Assembly (NCBI RefSeq): GCF_003428645.1
Contig: NZ_QVQH01000010.1
Location: 62,001-126,000, forward strand
Origin: Geodermatophilus marinus
GTDB taxonomy: Bacteria; Actinomycetota; Actinomycetes; Mycobacteriales; Geodermatophilaceae
Direction: 5' to 3'
DNA: 64,000 bases
Numbering within the stretch: the first letter of the stretch is position 1; each line of letters opens with the position of its first letter. The translations under genes and the position numbers were made by a program. Of the stretch, positions 40,454 to 50,164 are shown piece by piece. Below the pieces are notes generated by a model, which worked only from the letters and a program-made list of their open reading frames with translations, was not told the DNA's origin and made no database searches.

Positions 40454-43400
40454 GTGACGGAGACCCCCGCGCGCGACCGGATCGAACCGGTCGACCTCCA
40501 GCAGGAGATGCAGCGCAGCTACATCGACTACGCGATGTCGGTGATCGTCGGCCGGGCGCTGCCCGAGGTCCGCGACGGCCTCAAGCCGGTGCACCGCCGC
40601 GTGCTCTACGCGATGTACGACCAGGGCTTCCGCCCCGACCGCGCGTACGTCAAGTGCGCCCGCGTCGTCGGCGAGGTCATGGGCAACTACCACCCGCACG
40701 GCGACTCGGCCATCTACGACGCCCTCGTGCGGCTGGCCCAGCCGTGGTCGATGCGCTACCCGCTCATCGACGGCCAGGGGAACTTCGGCTCACCGGGCAA
40801 CGACCCGGCCGCGGCCATGCGGTACTGCCTCACCGGTGACGCGATCGTGCGCACGGTCGACGGCAGCGTCACCCTCGACGAGCTCGCGGGGGGCATGGCC
40901 CCGAACAGCGAACGCGAGCTCGGCACCAAGGTGCTCGACCGCAACGGTGACCCGGTGCTCGCCAGCACGGTGTTCCACTCCGGCACCCATCCGGTGAAGC
41001 GGGTGACCACCACGGGTGGCTACGCGGTCACCGGCACCGGTAACCACCCGCTGCTCTGCCTGGTCAGCGTCCTCGGGGTGCCCACCCTGCTCTGGAAGCT
41101 GATCGACGAGATCCGCCCGGGTGACCGGGTCGTCCTGCAGCGGTCCCCGCGGCCGGAGCTCGACGTGCCGGGCGGCGTCGACGCGGACTTCGCGCTGCTG
41201 GCCGGCGCCTTCGTCAGCGAGGGCTTCGTCTCCGGGGACCGCGCCGGCTTCAACAACGCCGACGGTGGGTTCTTCGCCGCGGTGGTGCAGGCCTACGACG
41301 CCTGCGTCGGCGGCCCGCGCTACGTCTCGCGGCGCACCATCGCCTCGGGCAGCACCCTGCACGAGCTCGACGTCCAGGACCTCGACCGGCTGCGGGACAC
41401 CGAGCTCGCCGAGATGGTCGGGCAGCGCAGTGCGGCCAAGCGGGTGCCCGCCGTGATCTGGCGCTCGCCCGCCGGGGTGCGCCGCCTCTTCCTGCAGGCG
41501 CTCTTCGAGGGCGACGGGTCGTCGTCCCTGCTGCCCCGCAACACCATCCAGATCAGCTACTCGACCCGCAGCGAGCGCTTGGCGGGTGACGTCCAGCAGC
41601 TGCTGCTGGAGTTCGGGGTGGTCTCCCGGCTGTGCCGGTACGGCAACGGCGAGATCAAGGTCGTCATCAGCAACCGTCGGGACGCCCGGCTCTTCGCCGC
41701 GAACGTCGGCTTCTGGGGTCGCAAGCAGGCCAAGCTGCAGGCCGAGCTGGCGCAGGTGCCCGCCGAGAGCACCGCGATGTCGGCCGACCACGTGCCCTTC
41801 GTCGCCGATTTCCTGCGGGCCACGGGTGCGGCACGGTGGACCGAGCGCGACTGGCTGCGGCGGCACAACGTCGATCGGATCGAGCGCTGGGAGCGTGACC
41901 GCCCGCTGATCGAGGCGCACGTCACGAACCCCGAGGCGCTCGAGGTCGTGGCGCCGCTCGTCGACGGGCGGTTCGCCTACGCCGAGGTGGCTTCCGTCGA
42001 GGACGCCGGCGAGGCGCCGGTCTACTCGCTGAAGGTGGAGACCGCCGACCACTCGTTCATCACGAACGGGTTCGTCAGCCACAACACCGAGGCCCGGCTG
42101 ACCCCGCTGGCCATGGAGATGATGGCCGGCATCGACGAGGAGACCGTCGACTTCCAGCCCAACTACGACGGCCGCAACCAGGAGCCCCTGGTGCTGCCCT
42201 CGCGGATCCCCAACCTGCTGATCAACGGCTCGGCCGGCATCGCGGTCGGCATGGCCACCAACATGCCCCCGCACAACCTCCGCGAGGTCGCCGACGCGAT
42301 CTTCTGGATGCTCGAGCACCCGGACGCCGAGCCCGAGGAGGCGCTCACCGCCTGCATGCAGCGCATCCCGGGGCCGGACTTCCCGACCCACGGGCTGATC
42401 GTCGGACGCGACGGCATCGAGGACGCCTACCGCACCGGTCGCGGCTCGGTCCGCATGCGCGCGGTGGTCACCGTCGAGGAGGACACCCGGGGCCGGGTGC
42501 AGCTGGTCGTGACCGAGCTGCCCTACCAGGTCAACCCGGACAACCTGGCCGAGGCGATCGCCGAGGCGGTCAAGGACGGCCGGCTCCAGGGGATCAGCGA
42601 GATCGCCGACGAGTCCTCCGACCGGGTGGGCCGGCGGCTGGTCATCACGCTGCGCCGGGACGCCGTCGCCAAGGTCGTGCTCAACAACCTCTACAAGCAC
42701 ACCCAGCTGCAGACCACCTTCGGCTGCAACATGCTCTCGATCGTCGACGGCGTCCCGCGGACGCTCCGGCTCGACGAGCTGATCCGCAACTACGTCGCCC
42801 ACCAGGTCGACGTCATCCAGCGGCGCACCCGCTACCGGCTGCGAAAGGCCGAGGAGCGCGCGCACATCCTGCGCGGCTACGCCAAGGCGCTCGACCACCT
42901 CGACGACGTCATCACGCTGATCCGCAACAGCGAGTCCGCCGACGCGGCCCGCACCGGCCTCATGGAGCTGCTCGACGTCGACGAGGTCCAGGCCACCGCC
43001 ATCCTGGACCTGCAGCTGCGCCGGCTGGCCGCCCTCGAGCGCCAGCGGATCATGGACGAGCTGGCCGAGATCGAGGCCCGCATCGCCGACCTGCAGGCGA
43101 TCCTCGCCTCGCCGGAGCGGCAGCGGCAGATCATCCGCGACGAGCTCGCCGAGATCGTGGACAAGTACGGCGACGACCGGCGCACCAAGTTCGTCGCCAA
43201 CGACGGTGACGTGTCGATGGAGGACCTCATCGCCGAGGAGGAGGTCGTCGTCACCATCACCCGCACCGGGTACGCCAAGCGCACCAAGAGCGACCTCTAC
43301 CGGTCGCAGCGACGCGGCGGCAAGGGCGTGATGGGGGCCCAGCTCAAGCAGGACGACATCGTCGACCACTTCTTCGTGGGGTCCACCCACGACTGGATCC

Positions 43401-44182
43401 TGTTCTTCACCAACAAGGGCCGGGTCTACCGGGCGAAGGCCTACGAGCTCCCCGAGGCCAACCGCACCGCCCGCGGCGCGCACGTGGCCAACATCCTGGC
43501 CTTCCAGCCGGACGAGAAGATCGCCCAGGTCATGCAGATCAAGGACTACGGGGTCGCCCCGTACCTGGTGCTGGCCACGGCGAACGGGCAGGTCAAGAAG
43601 ACCCGCCTCGGCGACTTCGACTCCCCCCGCAGCGGCGGGGTCATCGCCATCAACCTGCGCGACGGCGACGAGCTGGTCGGTGCCGCGCTCATCGGTCCCG
43701 AGCAGGACCTGCTGCTGGTGACCCGCAAGGCCATGAGCATCCGGTTCAAGGCCGACGACGCCACCCTGCGCCCGATGGGCCGGGCCACCGAGGGGGTGCG
43801 CGGCATCTCGCTGGTCCCCGACGACTCGCTGCTGTCGATGATGGTGGTCGAGGAGGGCGTCGACGTCCTCGTCGCCACCGAGCGCGGCTTCGCCAAGCGC
43901 ACCGGCATCGAGAACTACCCGCCGCAGGGGCGCGGCGGCAAGGGCGTCCTCACCGCCGACCCCAAGGCCCGGAAGGGCTCGCTGGTCGGGGCGCTGTCGG
44001 TGCGGCTCGGCGACGAGCTGTACGCCATCACCTCCGGCGGCGGCGTGATCCGGACCCCGGTCAACGGGGTGCGCCACAACAAGGACCGGGCCACCATGGG
44101 TGTCAAGCTCATGAACTTGCCGGAGGACGTGACGATCGTGGCGATCGCCCGGACGACGGACAACGACGAGCCCGCCGCCTAG
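40454..44182 (+). CDS. gyrA: DNA gyrase subunit A with in-frame intein
   Basis: 1242 residues as translated; 822 after removal of a 420-residue intein (residues 125-544). The N-extein ends at the catalytic tyrosine (AAMRY, Y124) and the C-extein resumes [13 protein letters not shown]. The rest is a normal GyrA: breakage-reunion domain, coiled coil and a C-terminal DNA-wrapping domain with the QRRGGKG GyrA-box. Start is GTG, 13 nt after GGAGAG. Active GyrA requires splicing because the active-site tyrosine is next to the junction. Quinolone-region residues lie in the N-extein (HGDSAIYD). Confidence 0.97.
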   Translation: MTETPARDRIEPVDLQQEMQRSYIDYAMSVIVGRALPEVRDGLKPVHRRVLYAMYDQGFRPDRAYVKCARVVGEVMGNYHPHGDSAIYDALVRLAQPWSMRYPLIDGQGNFGSPGNDPAAAMRYCLTGDAIVRTVDGSVTLDELAGGMAPNSERELGTKVLDRNGDPVLASTVFHSGTHPVKRVTTTGGYAVTGTGNHPLLCLVSVLGVPTLLWKLIDEIRPGDRVVLQRSPRPELDVPGGVDADFALLAGAFVSEGFVSGDRAGFNNADGGFFAAVVQAYDACVGGPRYVSRRTIASGSTLHELDVQDLDRLRDTELAEMVGQRSAAKRVPAVIWRSPAGVRRLFLQALFEGDGSSSLLPRNTIQISYSTRSERLAGDVQQLLLEFGVVSRLCRYGNGEIKVVISNRRDARLFAANVGFWGRKQAKLQAELAQVPAESTAMSADHVPFVADFLRATGAARWTERDWLRRHNVDRIERWERDRPLIEAHVTNPEALEVVAPLVDGRFAYAEVASVEDAGEAPVYSLKVETADHSFITNGFVSHNTEARLTPLAMEMMAGIDEETVDFQPNYDGRNQEPLVLPSRIPNLLINGSAGIAVGMATNMPPHNLREVADAIFWMLEHPDAEPEEALTACMQRIPGPDFPTHGLIVGRDGIEDAYRTGRGSVRMRAVVTVEEDTRGRVQLVVTELPYQVNPDNLAEAIAEAVKDGRLQGISEIADESSDRVGRRLVITLRRDAVAKVVLNNLYKHTQLQTTFGCNMLSIVDGVPRTLRLDELIRNYVAHQVDVIQRRTRYRLRKAEERAHILRGYAKALDHLDDVITLIRNSESADAARTGLMELLDVDEVQATAILDLQLRRLAALERQRIMDELAEIEARIADLQAILASPERQRQIIRDELAEIVDKYGDDRRTKFVANDGDVSMEDLIAEEEVVVTITRTGYAKRTKSDLYRSQRRGGKGVMGAQLKQDDIVDHFFVGSTHDWILFFTNKGRVYRAKAYELPEANRTARGAHVANILAFQPDEKIAQVMQIKDYGVAPYLVLATANGQVKKTRLGDFDSPRSGGVIAINLRDGDELVGAALIGPEQDLLLVTRKAMSIRFKADDATLRPMGRATEGVRGISLVPDDSLLSMMVVEEGVDVLVATERGFAKRTGIENYPPQGRGGKGVLTADPKARKGSLVGALSVRLGDELYAITSGGGVIRTPVNGVRHNKDRATMGVKLMNLPEDVTIVAIARTTDNDEPAA
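40826..42085 (+). other. GyrA intein with LAGLIDADG homing endonuclease
   Basis: Begins with Cys ([13 protein letters not shown], block A), has [10 protein letters not shown] (block B) and ends [17 protein letters not shown] then FVSHN before Thr of the C-extein, so all standard splice residues (Cys1, TxxH His, penultimate His, Asn, +1 Thr) are present. Block C reads [11 protein letters not shown] and block [12 protein letters not shown], two LAGLIDADG-type motifs with acidic residues kept, so the nuclease may be active. Length and insertion site match GyrA inteins of mycobacteria, whose mini-form is the Mxe GyrA intein. Confidence 0.96.
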
Positions 44183-44197
44183 GCTGAGACCGATGAC

Positions 44198-44247
44198 ACG
44201 GGAGGCGCAGCCACCGGGCCCGGTGGGCCGGGCGGTGCGCCTCCCGT
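44198..44247. terminator. Hairpin terminator after gyrA
   Basis: 12-bp arms ACGGGAGGCGCA / TGCGCCTCCCGT with further pairing in the loop (GCCACCGGGCCCGGTGGGC). 16 nt after the TAG stop. Confidence 0.7.
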
Positions 44248-44350
44248 CGTCCGAGCACCGAAGTGACCGGCGCCCCGGCGTCCCCGGCAGCGCGCCGGGG
44301 TCGCGGGGTGCGAGGGAGCGGCCCACGCCGCTGGGGAACGGGAGACTGGC

Positions 44351-45124
44351 ATGAGCGACCGGACGCAGGGTTCGGTGCGCACCGGGTCCCGGGCCGGGGA
44401 GACCGCCCCGGTCACGGGAGGGCCCCCCGGGGCCGGGAAGGGCGCGACCGGCTCGGTCGCCCCCACCGACGGGGCGCCCGCGGCGACGTCCTCCTCCCCG
44501 GCCACCGGCACCCAGCGGGCCACTCCGGCCACGGGTGCGCAGCGGGCGGCCGAGCCCGCCGTCGCCGACGGCACCGCCCCGGTCGGGCCGCCGGCCGGCT
44601 CCGTCCCGCTGGCCAAGGGCGCCTCCGCGGCCGGGACGGCCACGCCGGCCGCCGCCGGGCCCCCCTCCGCGGGTGCGCCGGCCGGCGCGCCCGCGACGGG
44701 CACGGCCGAGGCCACCGCCCCCGCGGCCCGCCCGGCCGGTCGCGGCCGGCCCGCCCGCGGGCCCCGCCGGGCCCGCCTGCAGCTGCGGCACATCGACACC
44801 TGGTCGGCGCTGAAGATCTCCCTGGTGCTCTCGATCGCGCTGTTCTTCATCTGGATGGTCGCGGTCGGGATCCTCTACGGCGTGCTCTCGGGCCTGGGCG
44901 TCTTCGACACCCTCAACGACCTGTTCGGCCAGCTCGGCACCGCCTCCGGCGCCGGCGGGGACGGCGAGGTCATCACCCCGGGCATCGTGTTCGGCGGTGC
45001 GGCCGTGGTCGGGGCGATCAACATCGTGCTCATGACGGCGCTGTGCACCGTGGCGGCGTTCATCTACAACATGTGCTCGGACCTGGTCGGCGGCCTGGAG
45101 GTCACGCTCTCCGAGCGCGACTGA
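44351..45124 (+). CDS. DUF3566 transmembrane protein
   Basis: 257 residues. A long Ala/Gly/Pro/Thr-rich cytoplasmic N-terminus (about 1-140), then a DUF3566 domain: RLQLRHIDTWSALKISLVLS, helix FFIWMVAVGILYGVL, a loop, and a second helix FGGAAVVGAINIVLMTALCTV, ending in an NMCSDLVGGLEVTLSERD-like tail. Conserved next to gyrA in actinobacteria (Rv0007 type); proposed envelope or division role only by location. ATG start; GGGAGACTGGC precedes. Confidence 0.92.
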   Translation: MSDRTQGSVRTGSRAGETAPVTGGPPGAGKGATGSVAPTDGAPAATSSSPATGTQRATPATGAQRAAEPAVADGTAPVGPPAGSVPLAKGASAAGTATPAAAGPPSAGAPAGAPATGTAEATAPAARPAGRGRPARGPRRARLQLRHIDTWSALKISLVLSIALFFIWMVAVGILYGVLSGLGVFDTLNDLFGQLGTASGAGGDGEVITPGIVFGGAAVVGAINIVLMTALCTVAAFIYNMCSDLVGGLEVTLSERD

Positions 45125-45191
45125 GGCACGCCCGCTCCCGGCCCCCCTCGTCAGGGCCCGGGAGCGGGCAGGTACGCTTGTCGAGGTCCAC

Positions 45192-45265
45192 GGGCCTGTA
45201 GCTCAGGCGGTTAGAGCGCATCCCTGATAAGGATGAGGCCGGAGGTTCAAGTCCTCCCAGGCCCA
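45192..45265 (+). tRNA. tRNA-Ile(GAT)
   Basis: 74 nt, acceptor GGGCCTG / CAGGCCC, D-loop, anticodon GAT (45226-45228) in the CTGATAA loop, T-arm GGAGG-TTCAAGT-CCTCC. No CCA encoded in full. Confidence 0.98.
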
Positions 45266-45359
45266 CCCGTGTCCCGGCGTCACCGGCGTCGTCCTCCGGT
45301 GAGGGCGGTGCCCGCCGCCTCCGGCCGGAGGCGGTGACCCCCTCGAGGAGGCACCTGGC

Positions 45360-45503
45360 GTGATCAAGAAGCTGGCCCTCGCGGCCGCCGCCCTCGGCGC
45401 GGTCACGCTCGTGCGCAAGCGCTCGGCCGAGAAGGCCGAGGCCGACCTGTGGCACGAGGCCACCCGCGGGCCGCAGGGGGTCAGCAACCCGACCGTCCGC
45501 TGA
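45360..45503 (+). CDS. DLW-39 family small protein
   Basis: 47-residue protein too short for usual gene-length cut-offs. It has a hydrophobic N-terminal stretch (IKKLALAAAALGAVTLV), an Arg/Lys/Glu middle and the DLWHEATRG signature, ending NPTVR. Conserved between tRNA-Ile and tRNA-Ala in actinobacteria; function unknown, possibly membrane-associated. GTG start with GAGGAGG 10 nt upstream. I rely on the DLW motif and the locus for identification. Confidence 0.9.
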   Translation: MIKKLALAAAALGAVTLVRKRSAEKAEADLWHEATRGPQGVSNPTVR

Positions 45504-45537
45504 CCCCTCCCGGCCCGCGCCCCGCGCGCCGGCCCCC

Positions 45538-45610
45538 GGGGACGTAGCTCAATTGGCAGAGCACCGCCTTTGCAAGGCGGGGGTTAGGGGTTCGATTCCC
45601 CTCGTCTCCA
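45538..45610 (+). tRNA. tRNA-Ala(TGC), host of the integrative element
   Basis: 73 nt, acceptor GGGGACG / CGTCTCC (one G-U pair), anticodon TGC at 45571-45573. The 3' part from the anticodon loop on (45569-45610) is inside the 43-bp attachment core, so the element restores a complete tRNA. Confidence 0.97.
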
Positions 45611-46763
45611 CTCCTCTGACGTGCGGATTCGCCTCCGTCGGGGGCTCTGTCGGGCCCTCCGACGGGGTCTCAGTCCGCAAAAAGTCCGCAACTTGTCCGC
45701 GGGATGCGGCGCGTAGGGCGTCCAGCCGGTCAGCCACGTCGTCCAGGTCGTCGTCGAACAGGTCGGTGTAGCGGTCCAGGGTCATGGCCGCCGAGGCGTG
45801 CCCGAGCATCCGCTGCACCGCCTTGACGTTGGCCCCCGCCTTGATCGCCAGAGATGCTGCGGTGTGCCGGAGTTCGTGCGGCGTGAGCCCGGGCTCACCG
45901 ATGGCCCGTGCCGCGGCGTCGAACCAGGCGGACCGGGCGTTCCGGTTGCGCAGCACCGCGCCCTGCGGCGAGGGGAAGGCCAGCTCGTCGGCAGGGCGGG
46001 TCACGACCGTCCGAGCGAGTTCATCGACGAGGAACCGCGGCAGCGGCACCGAGCGGCGGCCGTGGGTCTTGGGAGTGCCCCACACCAGGCGGGAGCCGTC
46101 GACCTCGGTGACAGCCTCCTCGACGAGCACCCGCCGGCGCAGCAGGTCGAAGTGCCGCACCCGCAGCGCCGCCAGTTCCGACCAGCGCAGCCCGCAGTAG
46201 CCGAGCACCAGGACGGCGACCCGGCCGGGCCCGGCGGCGTCGGCGAGCGCCTCGAGCTGCTCGGCGGTCAGGTACCGGCGGCGCTTCTCCTGCATCGGGG
46301 GCAGGGCGACGCCGAGCGCGGGGTTGACCGCCAGGCGCCGGTCGCGCACCGCGAGGCCGAGGATGCCGGACAGGACGCCCTGCGCCTTGCGGACCGAGGC
46401 CCCGGCTAGGCCCCGGTCGGAGAGCTCGGACAGCCAGGCCTGCACATCGCCGTGAGTCACCCGGATCAGCGCGACATTGCCCCAGCGCGGCAGAACGTGG
46501 GTCTTGAGGACGTCGGCGTAGCGGGCCCGGCTGGTGGGCTTGAGGTTGATCTTCCCGGCGAGCCAGACGTCGGCCAGCTCGCCAACCGTCGTCCTGGCCC
46601 GCTTGGGGTCGACGTAGGTGCCCGTCTGCACAGCCGCGGTGACCTCGTCGAGCCACCGCTGGGCGTCGACCTTGCGCTTGAAGTGGCGGGCGTGCTCCTT
46701 GCCGTGCTCGTCGCGGTACCGCGGCCGGTACGTTCCATCAGGCCTTCGCGCGATCGACGCCAT
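45549..46763 (-). CDS. int: Tyrosine-type site-specific integrase
   Basis: 404 residues. Catalyses integration at the tRNA. An N-terminal AP2-like/SAM-like region (IARRPDGTYRPRYRDEHGKEH), core-binding domain (residues ~55-150) and catalytic domain with Arg193 (GLRWSEL), His296-Arg299 (HELRH), His322 (LGHAS) and nucleophile Tyr332 (RYTDLF). The frame runs through attL: residues from about 385 on are encoded by the 43-bp core and the last five or six by the host tRNA-Ala gene, read antisense. Stop is inside the tRNA. Adjacent to attL, as usual. ATG start without a clear RBS. Confidence 0.96.
   Translation of the reverse strand: MASIARRPDGTYRPRYRDEHGKEHARHFKRKVDAQRWLDEVTAAVQTGTYVDPKRARTTVGELADVWLAGKINLKPTSRARYADVLKTHVLPRWGNVALIRVTHGDVQAWLSELSDRGLAGASVRKAQGVLSGILGLAVRDRRLAVNPALGVALPPMQEKRRRYLTAEQLEALADAAGPGRVAVLVLGYCGLRWSELAALRVRHFDLLRRRVLVEEAVTEVDGSRLVWGTPKTHGRRSVPLPRFLVDELARTVVTRPADELAFPSPQGAVLRNRNARSAWFDAAARAIGEPGLTPHELRHTAASLAIKAGANVKAVQRMLGHASAAMTLDRYTDLFDDDLDDVADRLDALRAASRGQVADFLRTETPSEGPTEPPTEANPHVRGVETRGIEPLTPALQRRCSAN
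45569..45611. repeat. attL core (left 43-bp direct repeat)
   Basis: Identical to 59783-59825. Starts TTTGCAAGG in the anticodon loop and runs to one base past the tRNA 3' end. Confidence 0.97.
45672..45700. repeat. Candidate integrase arm-type sites, left
   Basis: Three direct GTCCGC repeats at 11-bp spacing: AGTCCGCA (45672), AGTCCGCA (45683), TGTCCGC (45694). They lie inside the integrase gene. The same repeat, spacing and orientation occurs near attR (59645-59674). Confidence 0.65.
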
Positions 46764-46900
46764 CTTCGATCACCCGTCTCTCCTCGAGCCCCGGCCGAGC
46801 CCTGCGCTCGTCTCGAGGGTGAGCTTGCCGTCGATCCCCGTCTCTCTCGACGGCTGCAGCACGATCTGTGGACGGCGGTGTGCGCCGGGGATCGGAGCGG

Positions 46901-47128
46901 TCACCGCCGGGCACCCGCTGTGGGGGAGACCTGGTCGTCGTGCTGGGCGTCGATCCAGCTGCGCAGGTCGTCGGAGCGGTAGAGAACGCGGCGGCCGAGG
47001 CGGAAGCTGCGCGGACCGGTGCCCAGGTGGCGCCAGTACCGGAGGGTGGCCACCGGGGCGCGGAGGAGTTCGGCGGCTTCGGTGATGGTGAGCAGTTCGG
47101 GCTCGCGACGGGCGGGATCGTCAGACAT
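46901..47128 (-). CDS. xis: Excisionase-type helix-turn-helix protein
   Basis: 75 residues with a MerR/excisionase-type winged HTH: LLTITEAAELLRAPVATLRY, then RHLGTGPRSFRLGRRVLYRS and WIDAQ. Small DNA-binding excisionase that directs the integrase to excision in actinobacterial elements. Same strand as int, 137 bp upstream of it, with the relaxase gene 162 bp further upstream, so the three could be read as one operon. ATG at 47128. Confidence 0.9.
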   Translation of the reverse strand: MSDDPARREPELLTITEAAELLRAPVATLRYWRHLGTGPRSFRLGRRVLYRSDDLRSWIDAQHDDQVSPTAGARR

Positions 47129-47290
47129 GGCTGGCTCCGGTGGACTCGGGTGGGCTGTGCTCCGTCACGAGAGAAGGCGCCATTTCGGCGCTATTGGTGA
47201 CAGCCGACCATCGATGGCTCCCGAAATTCTCCAGTTCTCCTCCTGTTGCCGGTGTCCGGGCCTGCGGCCGGCCGGTGGAGACGGCCCTGC

Positions 47291-50092
47291 TCATCGACCG
47301 ATGCCCGGCGCGGCGCCCCTACGGACGAGGGATGGTCCCCGCCGCTCCGCCTCGGGCCGGGGGACGCTCGGTACCGGCGCGACCGGCCGCGGAGGAGCGG
47401 CTGCCGCCCGATCGCGCGAGTAGTCCTGGCGGTCTCGGGCAGCCTCTCGCGCGGCCAGCTCGGCGGCGTGGCCGGGGCCGAGGTCGGCCCGCCCGCGGCC
47501 GAAGACGGCGATCCACTGCACCCGAGCCTCGGCCACGTTGGCAGCGACGAGGTGCGCGGTGTTGGACAGCCGTCCGCGGGTCATGCCGACGTAGGCCGAT
47601 GCCGCGCCAGTCTGGTCACCGATCACCACGTGCGCGGCGGAAACGGTGTTCCCCTGCACGCCGTGCGCGGTGCTGGCGTAGGCCAGTTCCACGTGCTCGG
47701 TTACGTAGTCGGCGGGCAGCACCCGGACCCGTGTGCCGGCCGGGGTGACATCGCCGCGGGGGACGTTCCCGGTGGCCGTGCCGGCGGTGACCAGCAGCCC
47801 ACCGCGTCGGCCGACCGCGGTGACGGTCCACGTGTCCCGATTGGCCACCTCCAGGCTTCGGTCGTTGCGCCGGGTGGCGATCCGGTCGCCGGCGCTGATC
47901 CGCTGACCCGCCCGCGTGGTCACGACCAGGGTGTCGTCGATGCGGCCGTCAGCCACCAGCCGGTTGCGGATGGCGGCGTTGAGCTCGGTGACCTGCTCGC
48001 GGGTGTCCGCGACCACCGCGACGTCGGCCGCCTGGGGGTCGTGGGCGGCGATCGCGGCCAGGGCGTCGCGCAGCGCTGCGTGGTCGGGGTGCAGGTGGAT
48101 CCGGCCGTGGGCGAGGAGGGCGTCGAACACCGCTCCGGGGGTGTCACCCCGCCGCATCGCCAACGTCAGCTCGGCGTATTCACCGTCCGGAACCGACTGG
48201 CCGGTGCTGTCGGTGCGGGTGAAGCGGTGCACCGACTCCAGGGTCAGGCAGGCGGCCGGGTCGACGTGTGCGGCGGCCAGGTCCAGCACTCCGCCGCGGC
48301 CGACCGCGGCGAGCTGGTGGCGGTCCCCCAGCAGTGCCAGTCGCGCCCCGGCCTCGTCGGCGACGGTGAGCAGCGCGCGGGCGGTGTCCTGGTCGAGCAT
48401 GCCGGCCTCGTCGACGATCAGCAGATCGTCAGGCCGCAGCCGGGTGTCCTCCGCGGGCCGGGTGTGGATGCGGCCGGTGACCGGGTCGACCTCGCCGGGA
48501 GCGAGTCGGGTCCACTCGCCGTGCTCGTTCCAGCGCCAGCCGTGGGCGAAGACGAGGGACGCCGCCGATCCGGTGGTCGTGCCGACTTCCGCGCGGGCCG
48601 CTTGGGCGGCCTTCAGCGTCGGGGTGACCACCACCAGGCGCTGTCCCTGCCCTTCGAGCACGGCGCGCGTGGTGGCCAGCGTGGTGGTCTTGCCCGCCCC
48701 GGCCGCGCCCTCCACCACGACCAGCCTCCGGTTGCCTGCCAGGACGGCGACCGCGGCGGCCTGGCCGGGGTCCAGGCCCCGGACAGCGCCGGCCGGCAGC
48801 GCCGACAGCGGCGGTTTACCCAGCGGTTGCCGTCCGGCGCGGGCGGCGAACCGGGTGCGCAGGTCGGCCTCCACGTCGAGCACCGGCCGCGAGGTCCATG
48901 ACCGGACGTGTTCCGGCACCCCCTCCCGATCCACCAGGGGAACGCAGCGGTCGAGGGCGCGGGCGGTGAGGTCCTCGGCCAACTCGAGGCGCACCGCGGG
49001 GTCGGCGATGATGCCCTCGGCGGCGATCAGCCGCTCGACGTCGCCGCGGACGTCGGCGGCGTTCCAGGCCGAGCGGCCGGCGGCCAGTCGGGTCAGCACG
49101 GTGCCGGCGGCAGCTTCGCGATCGAGCCCGCCGACCGGGGTCGGCACCAGCGAGACGGGATGGGTCCGATCGCGATAGCCCAGTGACGCCAGCTCGGCTC
49201 GCCACCTCGCCACGAGGTCGGCGCCGGAGCGGGGGATGACCTTGTCCGGTCGCCCCTCGGCCCAGGCGCGGGCATCCCAGGCTCGCCGCAGCGCCGGACC
49301 GGGCTGTTCTCCCGGGTGCGCCGCCATCCAGTCGCGTTCGTAGCGGTCCAGGTTGCGCCCGATCTGCGCCGCCCGTGCGCTGAACGGGCCCGCATACTCG
49401 GCGAGCTCCTGTATTTCTCCAGTCGCATCCAGGGTGTAGCCGTGCGCGGCGAGCGCGGCCCGGAACTGCGGATCGCAGGCGACCGCGGCGTGCCCGATCC
49501 CGTTGATGGCGGCGAGGAAGTCGCGGACGCCGACGGTGTGCAGCCCGCGCCATTGTTCGGCGGCGAACACCCGGGCGCCGATCTGCAGGTGCAGATGCCG
49601 GTGCGGGTCTCCGGCGCGGGAGGTGTAGTGCCGCACCGTCACCGCCTCCAGGATCTCCACCGGCACCTGGACCTGGCCGCCGCGCGGGCCGACCCGGGTG
49701 GTGGCGTGGTCGGCGAGCCAGCCGATGATCTGGGCGGCGGCGCGGTCCTGCGCGGCGTCGTAGGCGTCCGCGACGTCGTCGTGCATCGCGGCGGCCAGCG
49801 ACCAGGACTTCGGGCCGTTGACCACCACCTCGACGAACCGCACCGCCTGGGCGTCGGTCCGCAGCCGCCCCCGTGGGTCGCCGGTGTCCGGGTCGCGACC
49901 GGCCACCCAGGTTTCGTAGGTCTCCCCCGTGAGCGGTGTCCGCTCGGCCAACCGTCCGTCGCAAGCCACGAAGCGGCGGGCCAGGCCGGTGCCCTCGGTC
50001 AGGTAGTAGTCATCGGCCCGGCTGCGGTCGGCCTCCAGGTACGCCCGAGCGGCCGCCGCTGACCCGGCGTACACCTTCATTCCACCGCGCAT
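47291..50092 (-). CDS. MobF-family relaxase with TraA-type helicase domain
   Basis: 933 residues from ATG 50092. Nicks oriT and unwinds the strand during mobilisation. Catalytic tyrosines in DDYYLTEG (about 27-34), the metal triad HRHLH (H164, H166, H168) of the HUH fold, then a RecD-like helicase with Walker A EGAAGAGKTTTL, VDEAGMLDQ and LLGDRHQLAAVG. An earlier GTG (50104) adds four residues; a later ATG (50080) is also possible. Absence of a T4SS or TraG/FtsK-like coupling protein nearby makes the element mobilizable rather than self-transmissible. Confidence 0.93.
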   Translation of the reverse strand: MRGGMKVYAGSAAAARAYLEADRSRADDYYLTEGTGLARRFVACDGRLAERTPLTGETYETWVAGRDPDTGDPRGRLRTDAQAVRFVEVVVNGPKSWSLAAAMHDDVADAYDAAQDRAAAQIIGWLADHATTRVGPRGGQVQVPVEILEAVTVRHYTSRAGDPHRHLHLQIGARVFAAEQWRGLHTVGVRDFLAAINGIGHAAVACDPQFRAALAAHGYTLDATGEIQELAEYAGPFSARAAQIGRNLDRYERDWMAAHPGEQPGPALRRAWDARAWAEGRPDKVIPRSGADLVARWRAELASLGYRDRTHPVSLVPTPVGGLDREAAAGTVLTRLAAGRSAWNAADVRGDVERLIAAEGIIADPAVRLELAEDLTARALDRCVPLVDREGVPEHVRSWTSRPVLDVEADLRTRFAARAGRQPLGKPPLSALPAGAVRGLDPGQAAAVAVLAGNRRLVVVEGAAGAGKTTTLATTRAVLEGQGQRLVVVTPTLKAAQAARAEVGTTTGSAASLVFAHGWRWNEHGEWTRLAPGEVDPVTGRIHTRPAEDTRLRPDDLLIVDEAGMLDQDTARALLTVADEAGARLALLGDRHQLAAVGRGGVLDLAAAHVDPAACLTLESVHRFTRTDSTGQSVPDGEYAELTLAMRRGDTPGAVFDALLAHGRIHLHPDHAALRDALAAIAAHDPQAADVAVVADTREQVTELNAAIRNRLVADGRIDDTLVVTTRAGQRISAGDRIATRRNDRSLEVANRDTWTVTAVGRRGGLLVTAGTATGNVPRGDVTPAGTRVRVLPADYVTEHVELAYASTAHGVQGNTVSAAHVVIGDQTGAASAYVGMTRGRLSNTAHLVAANVAEARVQWIAVFGRGRADLGPGHAAELAAREAARDRQDYSRDRAAAAPPRPVAPVPSVPRPEAERRGPSLVRRGAAPGIGR

Positions 50093-50141
50093 TCTCAATG
50101 TCACCCAACAATGACCAACAGGTCACCCTAGAAACGGCGAT

Positions 50142-50162
50142 GGGCCCCGCGAAGCGGGGCCC
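50142..50162. promoter_or_regulatory. GAA-loop hairpin upstream of relaxase, candidate oriT element
   Basis: Perfect 9-bp stem GGGCCCCGC-GAA-GCGGGGCCC, 50 bp upstream of the relaxase start; a second small hairpin CTACC / GGTAG (50166-50181) follows. Could be part of oriT or a terminator for a leftward transcript; sequence alone does not decide. Confidence 0.4.
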
Positions 50163-50164
50163 GG

